The notes: generated from the sequence alone by a model not told the origin. A stretch of 64,000 bases of DNA from Myxococcales bacterium (GCA_016720595.1 JADKKI010000006.1:310001-374000), one strand, 5' to 3'. Counted from the stretch's first letter, positions 11,198-20,241 are shown. Program-made: numbers and translations.

Positions 11198-11689
11198 GTG
11201 TCGGCCCCCGACAACGGGTCGGTGCCCGGTTTGTACGAGCGACTTCGTCGGTCGCTCCGGGGTGGCGGGCTGCCGATCGGCGAGGCGATGCACCCGGTGG
11301 CGCTCCTGGGCCTCGTGGTGATGGTCGTGAACGACTGGATCCTGAAGCCGAGGTTCGGCCCCAGCGCCCTGACGGGCAAGCTGAGCGACCTGGGGGGCCT
11401 CCTCGCCGCTCCCGTGGTGTTGACCGCGGCGATCGGGCTGGTCCTGCGCCTGGCGCGGCGGTCAGACCCGTACCTGACCCACCGGCGGCTCGTGCTCTCG
11501 ATCGCCGCGACGGCGGTGGTGTTCGGGGCGATCAAGCTGAGCGCGCGGGCGGCCGGCTGGTTCGTGGATGCGCTCTCCGTGGTGCGCCACGCGGAGGTCT
11601 ATCTGGACCGTACGGACCTGTGGTGCCTGCCGATCCTCGCGGTGACCTACTGGATCGGAAAAGACGAGCTGCGCCGCCTTGGCCGCTGA
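11198..11689 (+). CDS. Small integral membrane protein
   Basis: 163 residues with about four hydrophobic segments ([66 protein letters not shown]). The motif [24 protein letters not shown] looks like a conserved loop that I have a sense of from other myxobacteria, but no function is known. GTG 11198 is used; an internal ATG at 11288 (MHPVALL) is a real alternative, because the conserved part starts there. Followed after three bases by a lipoprotein gene. Confidence 0.65.
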   Translation: MSAPDNGSVPGLYERLRRSLRGGGLPIGEAMHPVALLGLVVMVVNDWILKPRFGPSALTGKLSDLGGLLAAPVVLTAAIGLVLRLARRSDPYLTHRRLVLSIAATAVVFGAIKLSARAAGWFVDALSVVRHAEVYLDRTDLWCLPILAVTYWIGKDELRRLGR

Positions 11690-11692
11690 GGT

Positions 11693-12040
11693 ATGACCCG
11701 CGGCATGCGAAGCGTGCTGGGTGCCGGGTTGATCGTGGTCGTGACCCTGGCCACGGGGTGCAAGCAATCCCACGAGGCGGCCGTGAAGGCCACGCGCGAG
11801 CGGTGCGTGACCTTCCTCGCCGCGGCCGACGCGAAGGCGGATTGCGACAAGCTCGCGGCGCTCACCGTGGAGGTGGCGGCGCCGTTCGGGGACGTCTCGA
11901 ACGACAAGCAGGTGGCGCCCGAGGATGACGAGTTCCTCACCAAGTGCATGGATTCGATCGCCGAGCACTCGGAGGCCTGCAAGGGCAACTCCGCGTACGT
12001 GAAGGCGATGGACAAGCTGATGTACGCGGTCACGAAGTAG
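11693..12040 (+). CDS. Small Cys-containing lipoprotein
   Basis: 115 residues with the lipobox TLATGC (Cys23). The mature part has four cysteines (ERCVTF, AKADCDKL, LTKCMD, SEACKG) in a mainly helical, charged context, suggesting a small disulphide-stabilised helical protein. No family recognised. Located three bases after the membrane-protein gene, so most likely co-transcribed with it. Confidence 0.65.
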   Translation: MTRGMRSVLGAGLIVVVTLATGCKQSHEAAVKATRERCVTFLAAADAKADCDKLAALTVEVAAPFGDVSNDKQVAPEDDEFLTKCMDSIAEHSEACKGNSAYVKAMDKLMYAVTK

Positions 12041-12042
12041 CG

Positions 12043-12792
12043 CTACGGACCGGGGACGGGGACCGGCCGCACGAGCTGATGGCAGCCCGAGCACGTCGAG
12101 AGCAGCTCACCGTAGAGGGTGGCGCGTTGATTGTGATCGCTCGTCGAGGTCGCACGCACGGCCAGCTCGCGAACCTTGGCGGCGAGCGCCGGCACATCGC
12201 CGCGCGCCACCCCACCCGCTGCAGCGACGGTGTCGAGCTGGGTCGTGGACAACACCTCCGCGCCCTGCTTCCACATCTCGTCGGAGGGACCGACCAGGCC
12301 TTCCCACAACCGGACGGCGGCCCACTGGTGGCGGCGCATCTGCACCGCCAGGACCGAGGACTGTTCGGGGGCGGGCTCCCACGGGAACGTGACCACCGCT
12401 GCCTGGCGCTCGTGACATTGGCTGCACGTGCGACCGAGTCGTGCCGCGAGCACACTCGCCGCCGGTAGGTCGCGCGCTTCGACGACCTGTTGGGCCGCGG
12501 CCTTCATGTCGTCGACGAACATCGGCCAGCCCTCGCGCGCCGGGAGCTCGTGCTCGATCAGCCACCGCGCCTGGCGCTGTGCCTCGTCGAGCTTGCCGGT
12601 CGCGATCGCGTGTTGCAGCTCCACGATCACCGTGAAGTGCTCGGTCATGTGCTCGGCGACCACCGAGGCGTCGGCCGCGACCTTCGCGGGCGCGACGGGA
12701 GGTGTCGGCGGCGGTGCTGGTGGTGGCGGCGGCTTGGGGTCGGAGCAGCCCGCGATCGCGAGGAGCACCGTGGTGGCAAGGCGCGGACTCAT
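12043..12792 (-). CDS. Diheme c-type cytochrome lipoprotein
   Basis: 249 residues. A lipoprotein signal with lipobox AIAGC (Cys16) is followed by a proline-rich linker (PPPPPAPPPTPP). Two CxxCH haem-attachment sites are present: RTCSQCHERQ in the middle and STCSGCHQLV near the C-terminus. The spacing suggests two copies of a small cytochrome c fold. It should be anchored to a membrane facing the periplasm and carry electrons; partners are not evident here. Its start overlaps the upstream gene by four bases. Confidence 0.8.
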   Translation of the reverse strand: MSPRLATTVLLAIAGCSDPKPPPPPAPPPTPPVAPAKVAADASVVAEHMTEHFTVIVELQHAIATGKLDEAQRQARWLIEHELPAREGWPMFVDDMKAAAQQVVEARDLPAASVLAARLGRTCSQCHERQAAVVTFPWEPAPEQSSVLAVQMRRHQWAAVRLWEGLVGPSDEMWKQGAEVLSTTQLDTVAAAGGVARGDVPALAAKVRELAVRATSTSDHNQRATLYGELLSTCSGCHQLVRPVPVPGP

Positions 12793-13244
12793 TTCTTCCC
12801 TCCGAGCTTGCCGGGCGGGCAACCGCGGGCATCCCAGCAACTCTCGATCGGTCCGGCTCCGGGCGCGGTGGTCCGCTGGAACAGGAACGGGAGCACGGCG
12901 GTGGTGTAGCCCTTGCGGGCAGGCAGCTGCCAGGTGTCGGCGAGAGCACGGAGACAGGTGTCGAGCTTGCCGAGCCAAGGTGGGCGCACGCCCGGGGCCG
13001 CGAAGCCAAACCGAAAGATCTTGCCGCTCGGATGGATGATCAACTCGAGCCGGAGGTTGCCGTCTACGTCCTTGCCCCGCGCGTTGGTCAGGTAGCACGT
13101 GCGGACGTCGGGCACGTACGACGCGAACGCGGCCTGGACCTCGGCTGCGCTCAGGGTCGCAGTGGGATCGTCTCGCCGCGCGTGGGCGACTGCGGCACCA
13201 AGGCACACGGCGACCACGAGGACTGCGAGTTGACCGCGCCTCAT
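12789..13244 (-). CDS. Secreted AgmX/TonB-C-like protein
   Basis: 151 residues with an N-terminal signal peptide (RRGQLAVLVVAVCLGAAVAHA). The body (VRTCYLTNARGKDVDGNLRLELIIHPSGK ... CLRALADTWQLPARKG ... LPFLF) follows the pattern of the C-terminal domain of myxobacterial AgmX/PglI gliding-motility proteins: a Cys after ~30 residues, 'G.v.l.l.I...G.v', a second Cys, 'W..P', and a final hydrophobic strand. This is a family resemblance, not proof of a motility role. It overlaps and precedes the diheme cytochrome gene. Confidence 0.6.
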   Translation of the reverse strand: MRRGQLAVLVVAVCLGAAVAHARRDDPTATLSAAEVQAAFASYVPDVRTCYLTNARGKDVDGNLRLELIIHPSGKIFRFGFAAPGVRPPWLGKLDTCLRALADTWQLPARKGYTTAVLPFLFQRTTAPGAGPIESCWDARGCPPGKLGGKK

Positions 13245-13402
13245 GGAGCAGAGCGGAGCACGTCCTGCGCCAACCACGGACCCATCCACACCGTCCCGAT
13301 CGCGCCGATCTTGCGCGTACCCTGCCTGTGCGCGTCGGTCTTGCGCGTGCCCGCCCCAGAACCGCAGCTCCTGCGTGGCGCAGTCCTTGCTGCGGACGGG
13401 GT

Positions 13403-13792
13403 ATGCCCATGGTCAACACCGACGCCGTCCCGATCACCGAGATCATGACCCGTGCCACCGTCACGGCGCGCGCGGACGCGACCGTCGAGGTCCTGATCGC
13501 GCTGATGACCCAGCACCACATCGGCTGCGTCCCGATCGTCGACGATCAGGATCGCCCGACGGGGATCGTGACCAAGCTCGATCTGATCGAGTGCCGCGGC
13601 GAGGCGCGCACCACGGCTCGGGAGGTGATGATGCCGCACGCGATGTTGCTGCCGCCCGATGCGACCCTCGCCCGAGCCGCCTCGGTGATGAGCTCCGAAC
13701 AGATCCACCACCTCCTCGTCGTCGATGACAAGCGGGCGCTGCTCGGCGTGGTCTCGACGTTCGACATCACGACCTGGCTCGCACGGCAGTGA
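13403..13792 (+). CDS. CBS-domain pair protein
   Basis: 129 residues forming two consecutive CBS motifs (Bateman module): ITEIMTRATVTARADATVEV ... IGCVPIVDDQDRPTGIVTKLDLI and AREVMMPHAMLLPPDATLARA ... IHHLLVVDDKRALLGVVSTFDI. Stand-alone CBS pairs of this size usually sense adenosine nucleotides. The start ATG at 13403 follows a GGACGGGG stretch; the frame upstream is Arg/Pro-rich and rejected. Its last four bases overlap the GTG of the transporter gene. Confidence 0.85.
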   Translation: MPMVNTDAVPITEIMTRATVTARADATVEVLIALMTQHHIGCVPIVDDQDRPTGIVTKLDLIECRGEARTTAREVMMPHAMLLPPDATLARAASVMSSEQIHHLLVVDDKRALLGVVSTFDITTWLARQ

Positions 13793-14826
13793 GCCCTCCG
13801 GCCGCACGCCGGGAGAGTCTCAGCATCTGGCTGTTCGCCCTCGGCTACTTCGCGGCCTACGTTCCCTACTCGGCGCTCACCAAGGCGCTGTCGTCGGGTG
13901 AGCTCGGAGGCGAGCCCGTCCCGGGAGTGGAGCTCCTGCCGGTGTCGGCGGTGGCCTCGCTCGTGGGCATGTTCGTGTTCATCTCCACGATGGGCTGGTG
14001 GAAGCACGCGACGGTCGCGCAGCTCGGGCGATGGCGCGTGCCTCGGCCCACGCGCTACACGCTGGTCTCCGGCATCTGCACCGCGGGCGTGATCGCGACC
14101 ACCACGCTCGCGTACACGTTCGACGGCGTCTCGATCGTGTTCATGATGCTGATGATGCGTGGCGGCGTGCTGATCCTCGCGCCGATCGTCGATGCCTCGA
14201 GCGGTCGTCATGTCCGCTGGTTCTCGGCCGTCGGGCTGGTGCTCAGCCTCGCGGCGGTGGTGGTGGCCACCCTCGATAGCGGCCGCGATGACCTGGCGAT
14301 GACCTGGATCGCAGGGATCGACGTCGCGCTCTACCTCGGCGCGTACTTCGTGCGGCTCCGATTCATGAGCCGGCTCGCCAAGACCCTCGATCTCCGGCAG
14401 CGCACGCGCTACTTCGTCGAGGAGCAGATGGTGGCCACGCCCGTGCTGGTCACGCTCCTCGCACTCGGTGCGCTCATCGATCGCGGCACCGCCCTCGGCC
14501 AGCTGCGCGCCGGGTTCACCACGTTCTTCGATCGTCCGGTGGTCCTCGCAGGGGTGACGATCGGCCTCCTGTCCCAGGCGACCGGGATCTTCGGCGGCCT
14601 GGTCCTCCTCGATCACCGCGAGAACTCGTACTCCGTCCCGATCAACCGATGCTCGAGCGTGCTCGCCGGCGTGGTGGCGAGCTACGCCCTCGTGTGGTGG
14701 ACGGGGGAGGCTCCGCCGGCGGGCTCCGAGCTTCTCGGTGCGGGCCTGATCGTGCTCGCGATCCTGGTGCTCACCGTGCCCGTGCTCCTGGCTGGGCGAC
14801 GCTCTGTCACGGCGCCGGCGGGGTGA
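13789..14826 (+). CDS. Multi-pass membrane transporter, EamA-like
   Basis: 345 residues with about ten hydrophobic segments and short loops, for example IWLFALGYFAAYVPYSALTK and SIVFMMLMMRGGVLILAPIVD, where the internal repeat resembles drug/metabolite exporters. The C-terminus LLGAGLIVLAILVLTVPVLLAGRR is the usual last helix. Substrate unknown. The GTG start overlaps the CBS-protein stop by four bases, so the CBS protein may regulate transport (inference). It is convergent with the adenosyltransferase, two bases away. Confidence 0.7.
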   Translation: MSPPAARRESLSIWLFALGYFAAYVPYSALTKALSSGELGGEPVPGVELLPVSAVASLVGMFVFISTMGWWKHATVAQLGRWRVPRPTRYTLVSGICTAGVIATTTLAYTFDGVSIVFMMLMMRGGVLILAPIVDASSGRHVRWFSAVGLVLSLAAVVVATLDSGRDDLAMTWIAGIDVALYLGAYFVRLRFMSRLAKTLDLRQRTRYFVEEQMVATPVLVTLLALGALIDRGTALGQLRAGFTTFFDRPVVLAGVTIGLLSQATGIFGGLVLLDHRENSYSVPINRCSSVLAGVVASYALVWWTGEAPPAGSELLGAGLIVLAILVLTVPVLLAGRRSVTAPAG

Positions 14827-14828
14827 CG

Positions 14829-15404
14829 CTACGTCGCCTTGGAGTCCCACAAGGGCTCGGGTCGCGCATCCTTGAGCGCGCACCACCGCCCCCACACGAA
14901 CAGCGCATCGGACAGCCGGTTCAGGTACTGCACCGGGAGATCACCTCCGATGTCCTCCGCCTGACCGAGTGCGACCACGAGGCGCTCGCAGCGGCGACAC
15001 ACCGTGCGCGCGAGATGGAACGCCGCGGACGCAGCACCTCCGCCCGGGAGCACGAACGACGTCAGCGGTGCCAGGTCATCGTTAACCGCATCGATGTCGC
15101 GCTCGAGCCCATCGACGTGGCGCGCCTCGATCCGCGGCAGCTTCGCGCGCCGCTCGGGATCGGGTGCGGCGAGCTCGGCGCCGAGGTTGAACAGCTCGTT
15201 CTGCACGCGATGGATGATCGGCAACAGGTGCGAACCTGCCGCCGAGCTCTCGAGCGCGATCCGCACCAGGCCGAGGGTCGCGTTGACCTCGTCGACGGTG
15301 CCGTAGCAATCGAGCCGCGGATCGGCCTTCGAGACGCGTTCGCCGCCGATCAGCGAGGTCTCGCCTTTGTCGCCGCCCTTCGTGTACACGCGATCGATCC
15401 GCAT
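14829..15404 (-). CDS. pduO: PduO-type ATP:cob(I)alamin adenosyltransferase
   Basis: 191 residues. The enzyme transfers the adenosyl group of ATP to cob(I)alamin to make coenzyme B12. The PduO-family ATP-binding N-terminus [20 protein letters not shown] is at residues 7-26, followed by [12 protein letters not shown]. The other conserved elements are [24 protein letters not shown] (with the catalytic-arginine region RTVCRRCE) and [14 protein letters not shown]. No other cobalamin genes are nearby. Confidence 0.93.
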   Translation of the reverse strand: MRIDRVYTKGGDKGETSLIGGERVSKADPRLDCYGTVDEVNATLGLVRIALESSAAGSHLLPIIHRVQNELFNLGAELAAPDPERRAKLPRIEARHVDGLERDIDAVNDDLAPLTSFVLPGGGAASAAFHLARTVCRRCERLVVALGQAEDIGGDLPVQYLNRLSDALFVWGRWCALKDARPEPLWDSKAT

Positions 15405-15446
15405 GACGTGGAGGTACCACGGCCATGCGGATCCCGACGTGCTCGA

Positions 15447-15740
15447 CTACTGATTCCAGGTGTCGTAGATCGCCGAGCCCGCGCCGGCGATCGCTCCGCC
15501 CACGCGCCCGATCGTGCTCCCGACGCGCGCGCCGGCGACCGCGCCGGGGACCGCGCCCACGCCGCCCGCGCCGGCTCCCGCGACACCGCCGGCCACGCCG
15601 CCGACCACCGCACCGCCGGTCGCGCCCACGCCGCCCCACGTCACGGCGCGGCGACCGACCTCGCCCCAGTTCACGCCGCCGGTGACGGTGTCGAGGTCGA
15701 GGGTGGAGATGGAGAGGAGCTCGGTGGTCTGGGTGCTCAT
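15447..15740 (-). CDS. Double-glycine leader peptide, bacteriocin-like precursor
   Basis: 97 residues. The first 22 residues form a leader of the double-glycine type: [16 protein letters not shown], with hydrophobic residues at the -4, -7 and -12 positions expected by C39-peptidase transporters. Cleavage after GG would release a 75-residue core that is about half Gly and Ala and full of GxxxG/AxxxG steps, as in class II/IIb bacteriocins or other pore-forming secreted peptides. ATG 15740 has an AGGA sequence eight bases upstream; ATG 15746 is too close to it. No transporter or immunity gene is next to it. Confidence 0.65.
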   Translation of the reverse strand: MSTQTTELLSISTLDLDTVTGGVNWGEVGRRAVTWGGVGATGGAVVGGVAGGVAGAGAGGVGAVPGAVAGARVGSTIGRVGGAIAGAGSAIYDTWNQ

Positions 15741-15895
15741 GTGCATGGTCCTTTGGCTGAGAGTTGGTTGGCTGCCAGTGCTCATGAGCACTCGACGTGC
15801 CACCCGGGACTGCGAGGCAAGACGCGGGGTTGCGCGATCACGCCCTCGTGCGGGTGCGTTCCGCGCGCGACGACTCGCCGCCCGGAGTTGACGAC

Positions 15896-16123
15896 TCAGC
15901 GCCGCGGGATCCGCGCGAGCACCGCGCGCGCGGTGGTCGAGAGCCCATCGGGATCGAGTGCGGCCTCGAGCGGACGGAGCGCGCGGGCGAGGTCGAACGC
16001 GCGCTCGCGGCCTGCGGCGTCGAGGTCGTGCCACGCCTTGTGATAGTGCAGCTCGTCCAGGGCGGCGGGCCGCCACGCGCCCGCGACCTGTTCGATCAGC
16101 AGCTCTTGCTCTTCGGCCGTCAT
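15896..16123 (-). CDS. Small acidic protein downstream of a sigma factor
   Basis: 75 residues, mostly helical and charged (MTAEEQELLIEQVAGAWRPAALDEL ... RALRPLEAALDPDG). No known domain, cysteine motif or membrane segment. Its start overlaps the sigma-factor stop by four bases, so the two are translationally coupled. A position directly after an ECF sigma gene is where anti-sigma factors usually lie, but the protein lacks the zinc motif and membrane helix of common anti-sigma families; that role is only a guess. Confidence 0.6.
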   Translation of the reverse strand: MTAEEQELLIEQVAGAWRPAALDELHYHKAWHDLDAAGRERAFDLARALRPLEAALDPDGLSTTARAVLARIPRR

Positions 16124-16689
16124 CGCCCGAGCTCCTCGTGGAGGACCACGCCCGCGCGCTTCAGGCACTCGGCCAGGAGCTTGCGGGCCCGCGTGAAGTT
16201 CTGCAGGAACGTATTGAGCCGCATGTTGAGCCGGGTGGCGAGCTGATCGTCATCCTCGCCACCTGCGCTCGCGAGGCGCGCCTCGAACGCCTGGCGCGGC
16301 ATCGGTGGAAGCTTGTCGCGGCACACGCTGATCGCGCGCCGCAACATCGGATCCGGCGGGGTGGGCGCCGGATCGTCGTCGGCGAGCGCGGCCTCGATCT
16401 CCTCCGCCTCCGCCGGCCGCGCCTTTGTGCGACGCAGCTCGCTGACGGCGAGGTTGCGCGCGATCCGGATCGCGAGCCGAAGGAGGCCGTTTGGCTTGCC
16501 ATCCGGCACGAACCTCGGCGCCACCTGCCACACCCGAAGCAGCGCCTCCTGCAGCACCGCCTCGACATCGACCACGCTGGCGAACGACCGCAGCGAGAGC
16601 CGAACCGTTGGCTCCGCGCGGGCGAGCCACTGCCCGAAGGCGTGGGCATCGCCGCGCGTGATCGATGGGAGGAAGGCGTCGAGGTCCAT
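16120..16689 (-). CDS. ECF-type RNA polymerase sigma factor
   Basis: 189 residues. Region 2 is seen in VVDVEAVLQEALLRVWQVAPRF followed by LLRLAIRIARNLAVSELRR. Region 4 lies near residues 125-180 (MPRQAFEARLASAGGEDDDQLATRLNMRLNTFLQNFTRARKLL) and is a divergent helix-turn-helix. It is the middle gene of an operon with the VIT/VWA protein (seven bases upstream) and a small acidic protein (overlap). The membrane-anchored VIT/VWA protein is the obvious candidate for a linked signal input, which is inference. Confidence 0.8.
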   Translation of the reverse strand: MDLDAFLPSITRGDAHAFGQWLARAEPTVRLSLRSFASVVDVEAVLQEALLRVWQVAPRFVPDGKPNGLLRLAIRIARNLAVSELRRTKARPAEAEEIEAALADDDPAPTPPDPMLRRAISVCRDKLPPMPRQAFEARLASAGGEDDDQLATRLNMRLNTFLQNFTRARKLLAECLKRAGVVLHEELGR

Positions 16690-16696
16690 GATCAGC

Positions 16697-19195
16697 TCAG
16701 CGCAGGAACCACCACAGGAGCGCAGCGATCAGCGCGGCGATCACCGCGAGCATCGCGAGCAGCCGCCAGCGCAGGCCGCGGGGCGCGGGCTTCGGTGCGG
16801 GCTCGGGTAGCTGCGGCGGCTTTGCGGCCTGCACCGCCCGGGCTGACTCGGGCACGTAGCTCGATGGGACGGCCATCTGCTGAGCCGGGGACTCCTGACG
16901 CGCGACCTTCTTCCGCGCGGCGGCAGCGGGCGCGGCGGGCGCGATCGGCTTCGGCTTCTCGGGCGCCTCGTCCTTCTTCGCCGCCGCGGGCGCGCTCTTC
17001 TGATCGCGGATCGTCGTCGGTGCCCTGGTCGAGCGGGCCACGGGTGCCGCGGGTGCCGGGGGTGCCGGCGGCGCTCCCCCACCCGCACCACCGGCGCGCG
17101 ACCGGACGCCGGTCGGTGTGTTGAACTTGTCCTCGAACTCGGCCTCGTCGAACGAGGGGCCGGCGAGCACGTCCGAGGGGGCCTCCACCGAGAACTCGGC
17201 GCCGTCGTCGGACTCGCCGAGGACGTCGACTCCGCCGAGATCGTCGGACTCGCCGCCGACCATGCCACGCCCCGGCGCGGACCGCTCCTCGGCGTCGAGC
17301 TGGTACATCTTCAGCAGCTCGGGGCTGATCGACCCGGCCATCGTCTTGGTGTGCATCAGCGGCTGGCTGCCGCGCAGGCCGAACGCCGCCGCGCTGGTCC
17401 CGTACGGCACCTCCTGCGGCACCACCTCGGTGCGCGAAGGGCCGGGGGCCACGCGCACGCGCTCGTCGACGGCGACCCACGAGGTCAGCCGCGTCGCGAT
17501 CTGGAACTTGAGCCCGATCGCTTCGATCTCGCCGTTGACGTCGGCGAGCGTGGAGCGCGCCTCGAGATCCGCCACGCGCTCGCGGCCGAACAGCGCGGCG
17601 ATCGCGGGGTTCCCCTCACCGACGTGCGTCGCGGGCACGCGGATCCGCTGCTCCCAGGTCTCGTGCGCGAGCTGCCCGCGGACGACGATCTCGCCGCCCT
17701 CGGGGCGCAGCTCGAGCGCGGCCAGGAGCGGTGCACCCTCGAACACGTCGGGGACGTGCTCCGGAACGTGGCGCACGAGGGCGGTCCCCGCGATCTCCAC
17801 GTTCGTCAGCACCGGCATGCGCGTGCGATCCAGCAGCCGCTTCGCGCCCCGCTCCGCATCCTCGTCGATCCCGACGATCACCTCGGCGCCGCGCCCGGCG
17901 CGCGCGAGCGCGGTCGCGAGCGAGCGGTTGACCGCCGCACCCACGCCGAGCACGTGCAGGCGACAGCTCGCCGGCAGCTTGTCGTGCAGCACGCGCAGGA
18001 GCTGCTGCTCGCCGCCGACATAGCCATCGGTGACCACCACGACCTGGCGCTGTGCGCCGATCCGCAGGGTCTGGAGCGCCTCGACGACGGCCTCGCGCAT
18101 CTCGGTGCCGCCATCGGCCTGGCGCGAGCGCACCCACTTGATCGCCTCGGCCTTCGCCTTCGCGGTCGCCGCCACGGGCTCGGCCTTGTAGCGGCGCGGG
18201 CTGTTCGAGAACTCGATCAGCTCGAGCCGATCGGCCTCGCCGAGCGAATCGATCAGCATCGAGACCACCTGCTTCGCCTTCTCGAGTGGACCACCACCCA
18301 TCGAGCCACTGGTATCGAGCAGCACGAGCAGATCGCGCGCGACCGGGGTCACCTTCGAAGCCTTCGCAGGCGGAACGATCGAGAGCAGGCCAAACGCCTC
18401 GGCGGTCTCCACGGTTCGCGCGACTGCGATCGCGATTCCCACGGCCGGCGTCGCGACCGGCCAGCGCACGACCAGATCTCGGTCGAGGCGGGTACCGGTG
18501 GACAACGCGATCGCACCTTCCGCCGTGGGCGCCAGCGAGTGCGAGGGCGAGCTCGCCTTGCGCCCATCGATGATCACGTCCTTGATCGCGAGCTCGATCT
18601 GCAGCCGCACGCCCGGGTCCTGCGTCGTGACCTTGACGTGGGTCGCGCGCGCATCGCTCAGGGTCTCGGCGGTCCCGCAGTATCGCGGCCCGATCACCGT
18701 CGGGAAGCGGAGCTCCCACTCGCCTTCGGGCAACCACACCAGGCGTTGATCGATCGTGATCCGCGCGACGATCGCCTCACCCGCAGGGATGTTGCCGATC
18801 TGCTGCGTGAAGATGTCCGCGCGCTCCTGCTCGAGGAGTGCGGCGGTGCGTCCGCTGGCGATCGCCTGCTCGAACCGCTCGCGCGCCGCGTGCTTCCGAT
18901 CGACGACGCCCTTCACGATCCGTCCCGCGATCTCGAACGCATACCCCGACACCGCACCGTCCGCCGGGAGCGGCATCCGGTACGTGACGTTCAGCGTCTC
19001 GGCGTAGGAGTTGACGAACTGCTGCTCGAGCACCAGCCGCGCGATGCCGCCCTGGGCCTCGGCGCGCAGCGTGGACGCCACCAGCGGCAACGCACGGCCA
19101 TCGAGCGTGACCAGCTCGGCGCCGGTCGAGGCGCTCTGGTGCGTGGTGGGGAACAGAGGATTCATGCGGGGCGTGGACGCGTGCGTGGTTGCCAT
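16697..19195 (-). CDS. VIT and von Willebrand A domain protein with C-terminal membrane anchor
   Basis: 832 residues. A VIT (inter-alpha-trypsin) domain occupies about residues 25-155 (VLEQQFVNSYAETLNVTYRMPLP ... RKHAARERFEQAIASGRTAALLEQERADIFTQQIGNIPAG). A VWA domain follows from ~285 with an intact MIDAS metal site DTSGS at 294-298 and a TDGYVGG loop. Residues ~640-800 are a long Pro/Ala/Lys-rich linker, and residues 811-832 are one transmembrane helix ending WWFLR. There is no N-terminal signal, so the large part should be cytoplasmic, tail-anchored. ATG for residue 11 (MNPLF) is an alternative start. Confidence 0.88.
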   Translation of the reverse strand: MATTHASTPRMNPLFPTTHQSASTGAELVTLDGRALPLVASTLRAEAQGGIARLVLEQQFVNSYAETLNVTYRMPLPADGAVSGYAFEIAGRIVKGVVDRKHAARERFEQAIASGRTAALLEQERADIFTQQIGNIPAGEAIVARITIDQRLVWLPEGEWELRFPTVIGPRYCGTAETLSDARATHVKVTTQDPGVRLQIELAIKDVIIDGRKASSPSHSLAPTAEGAIALSTGTRLDRDLVVRWPVATPAVGIAIAVARTVETAEAFGLLSIVPPAKASKVTPVARDLLVLLDTSGSMGGGPLEKAKQVVSMLIDSLGEADRLELIEFSNSPRRYKAEPVAATAKAKAEAIKWVRSRQADGGTEMREAVVEALQTLRIGAQRQVVVVTDGYVGGEQQLLRVLHDKLPASCRLHVLGVGAAVNRSLATALARAGRGAEVIVGIDEDAERGAKRLLDRTRMPVLTNVEIAGTALVRHVPEHVPDVFEGAPLLAALELRPEGGEIVVRGQLAHETWEQRIRVPATHVGEGNPAIAALFGRERVADLEARSTLADVNGEIEAIGLKFQIATRLTSWVAVDERVRVAPGPSRTEVVPQEVPYGTSAAAFGLRGSQPLMHTKTMAGSISPELLKMYQLDAEERSAPGRGMVGGESDDLGGVDVLGESDDGAEFSVEAPSDVLAGPSFDEAEFEDKFNTPTGVRSRAGGAGGGAPPAPPAPAAPVARSTRAPTTIRDQKSAPAAAKKDEAPEKPKPIAPAAPAAAARKKVARQESPAQQMAVPSSYVPESARAVQAAKPPQLPEPAPKPAPRGLRWRLLAMLAVIAALIAALLWWFLR

Positions 19196-19332
19196 GGTGG
19201 TGGGGTGCCTTTCACCCGACCAACGCAGTGGGGCTCGCGTCAGTGACAGAGATTCTTCAGGTGTCGTTTCAGGTGGTTGCAGGCCCGCGAACGGGTGGCG
19301 CCCCGCACCACGAAGGCGCGGCGAAGGTACAA

Positions 19333-20241
19333 CTAGACGCTCAGCGCGACCATCGTGATGAACAGACCAAGGGTGGCGATCGGGAGGATCAGCAGGTGGA
19401 CACCCATCCCGCCGTCAGACGCGAGCTCGCCGTCGGGCGAGATTCGAGGCTGGCCCGGGAGGTGATCGAGCGTGGTGGCGATCGTGCGATCCCAGGGGTC
19501 GAACACCAGGCGCTCGTGGGCGTCGTCCTCGAGCACCTCGGGCCGCATCGTCTCGACCGTGGTGGTGAACCGCTCTCCATCGACCACGTACTCGAAGGTC
19601 AGCCGGTACAGCGGATGCTCGTCCAGCTCGACCTTGCTCCTGGTCTTCTCGACGAGCCTGCCCGTGGTCTCGACCCCGAAGCGGAGCAGCCGGACCGCCT
19701 TGCGCCCGGCGAGGAACCCGCTCAGCGCGAACCACAGCCCGAGCGCCGGGAACACGAGGGTGACCAGCGCCACCCATAGGCCGAATGGTTTGGTGCGAGC
19801 GCCCACCAGTCGCGAGTGGGTCGGGTCGTCCTTGTCGTACTCGATCTCCTGCGCGCCCGAGACGGCCGCATCTTTCGTGTACGAGGTGCCCGTGCGGGCG
19901 ACACCGCGATCGTCATCGAAGGTGTACGTCACGCGATAGATCTCGCGCTCGTTCTCCGACATCGTCGTCTGCTCGACGCTCTGGATCGTCCCGCGCGTGG
20001 TGCGATCGAACAGCTGAGGTGCGAGTTGAACCTGCGGGATGAACACGCAGGCGAACCCCATCCCGAATGCGGCGAACCACCAGCCGAACCTCCCCTTGTC
20101 CAGGTGGAACCACAGTCGCCACACGAGCGCACGCGGCAGCCGGCGTGGCGCGAGTCGCAGGGCTGGGACGGTGGGCGCCGTACTCGTCGCCGCCCGCGGC
20201 TCGCCCACGCGCACCACGCGCGCCTCCGGAAGGTCCCCCAT
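19333..20241 (-). CDS. DUF3592 membrane protein
   Basis: 302 residues with hydrophobic segments at roughly 60-85 (FGWWFAAFGMGFACVFIPQV), 165-190 (LWVALVTLVFPALGLWFALSGFL) and at the very C-terminus (LILPIATLGLFITMVAL). Between them are two beta-rich domains of DUF3592 type: 'TRGTIQSVEQT... YRVTYTFDDDRG... EIEYDKDDP' and 'VETTGRLVEKTRS ... YRLTFEYVVDGERF ... LVFDPWD'. No function is known for the family. The start ATG at 20241 is chosen over an upstream one because it leaves a proper 5' gap to the divergent gene. Confidence 0.7.
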   Translation of the reverse strand: MGDLPEARVVRVGEPRAATSTAPTVPALRLAPRRLPRALVWRLWFHLDKGRFGWWFAAFGMGFACVFIPQVQLAPQLFDRTTRGTIQSVEQTTMSENEREIYRVTYTFDDDRGVARTGTSYTKDAAVSGAQEIEYDKDDPTHSRLVGARTKPFGLWVALVTLVFPALGLWFALSGFLAGRKAVRLLRFGVETTGRLVEKTRSKVELDEHPLYRLTFEYVVDGERFTTTVETMRPEVLEDDAHERLVFDPWDRTIATTLDHLPGQPRISPDGELASDGGMGVHLLILPIATLGLFITMVALSV

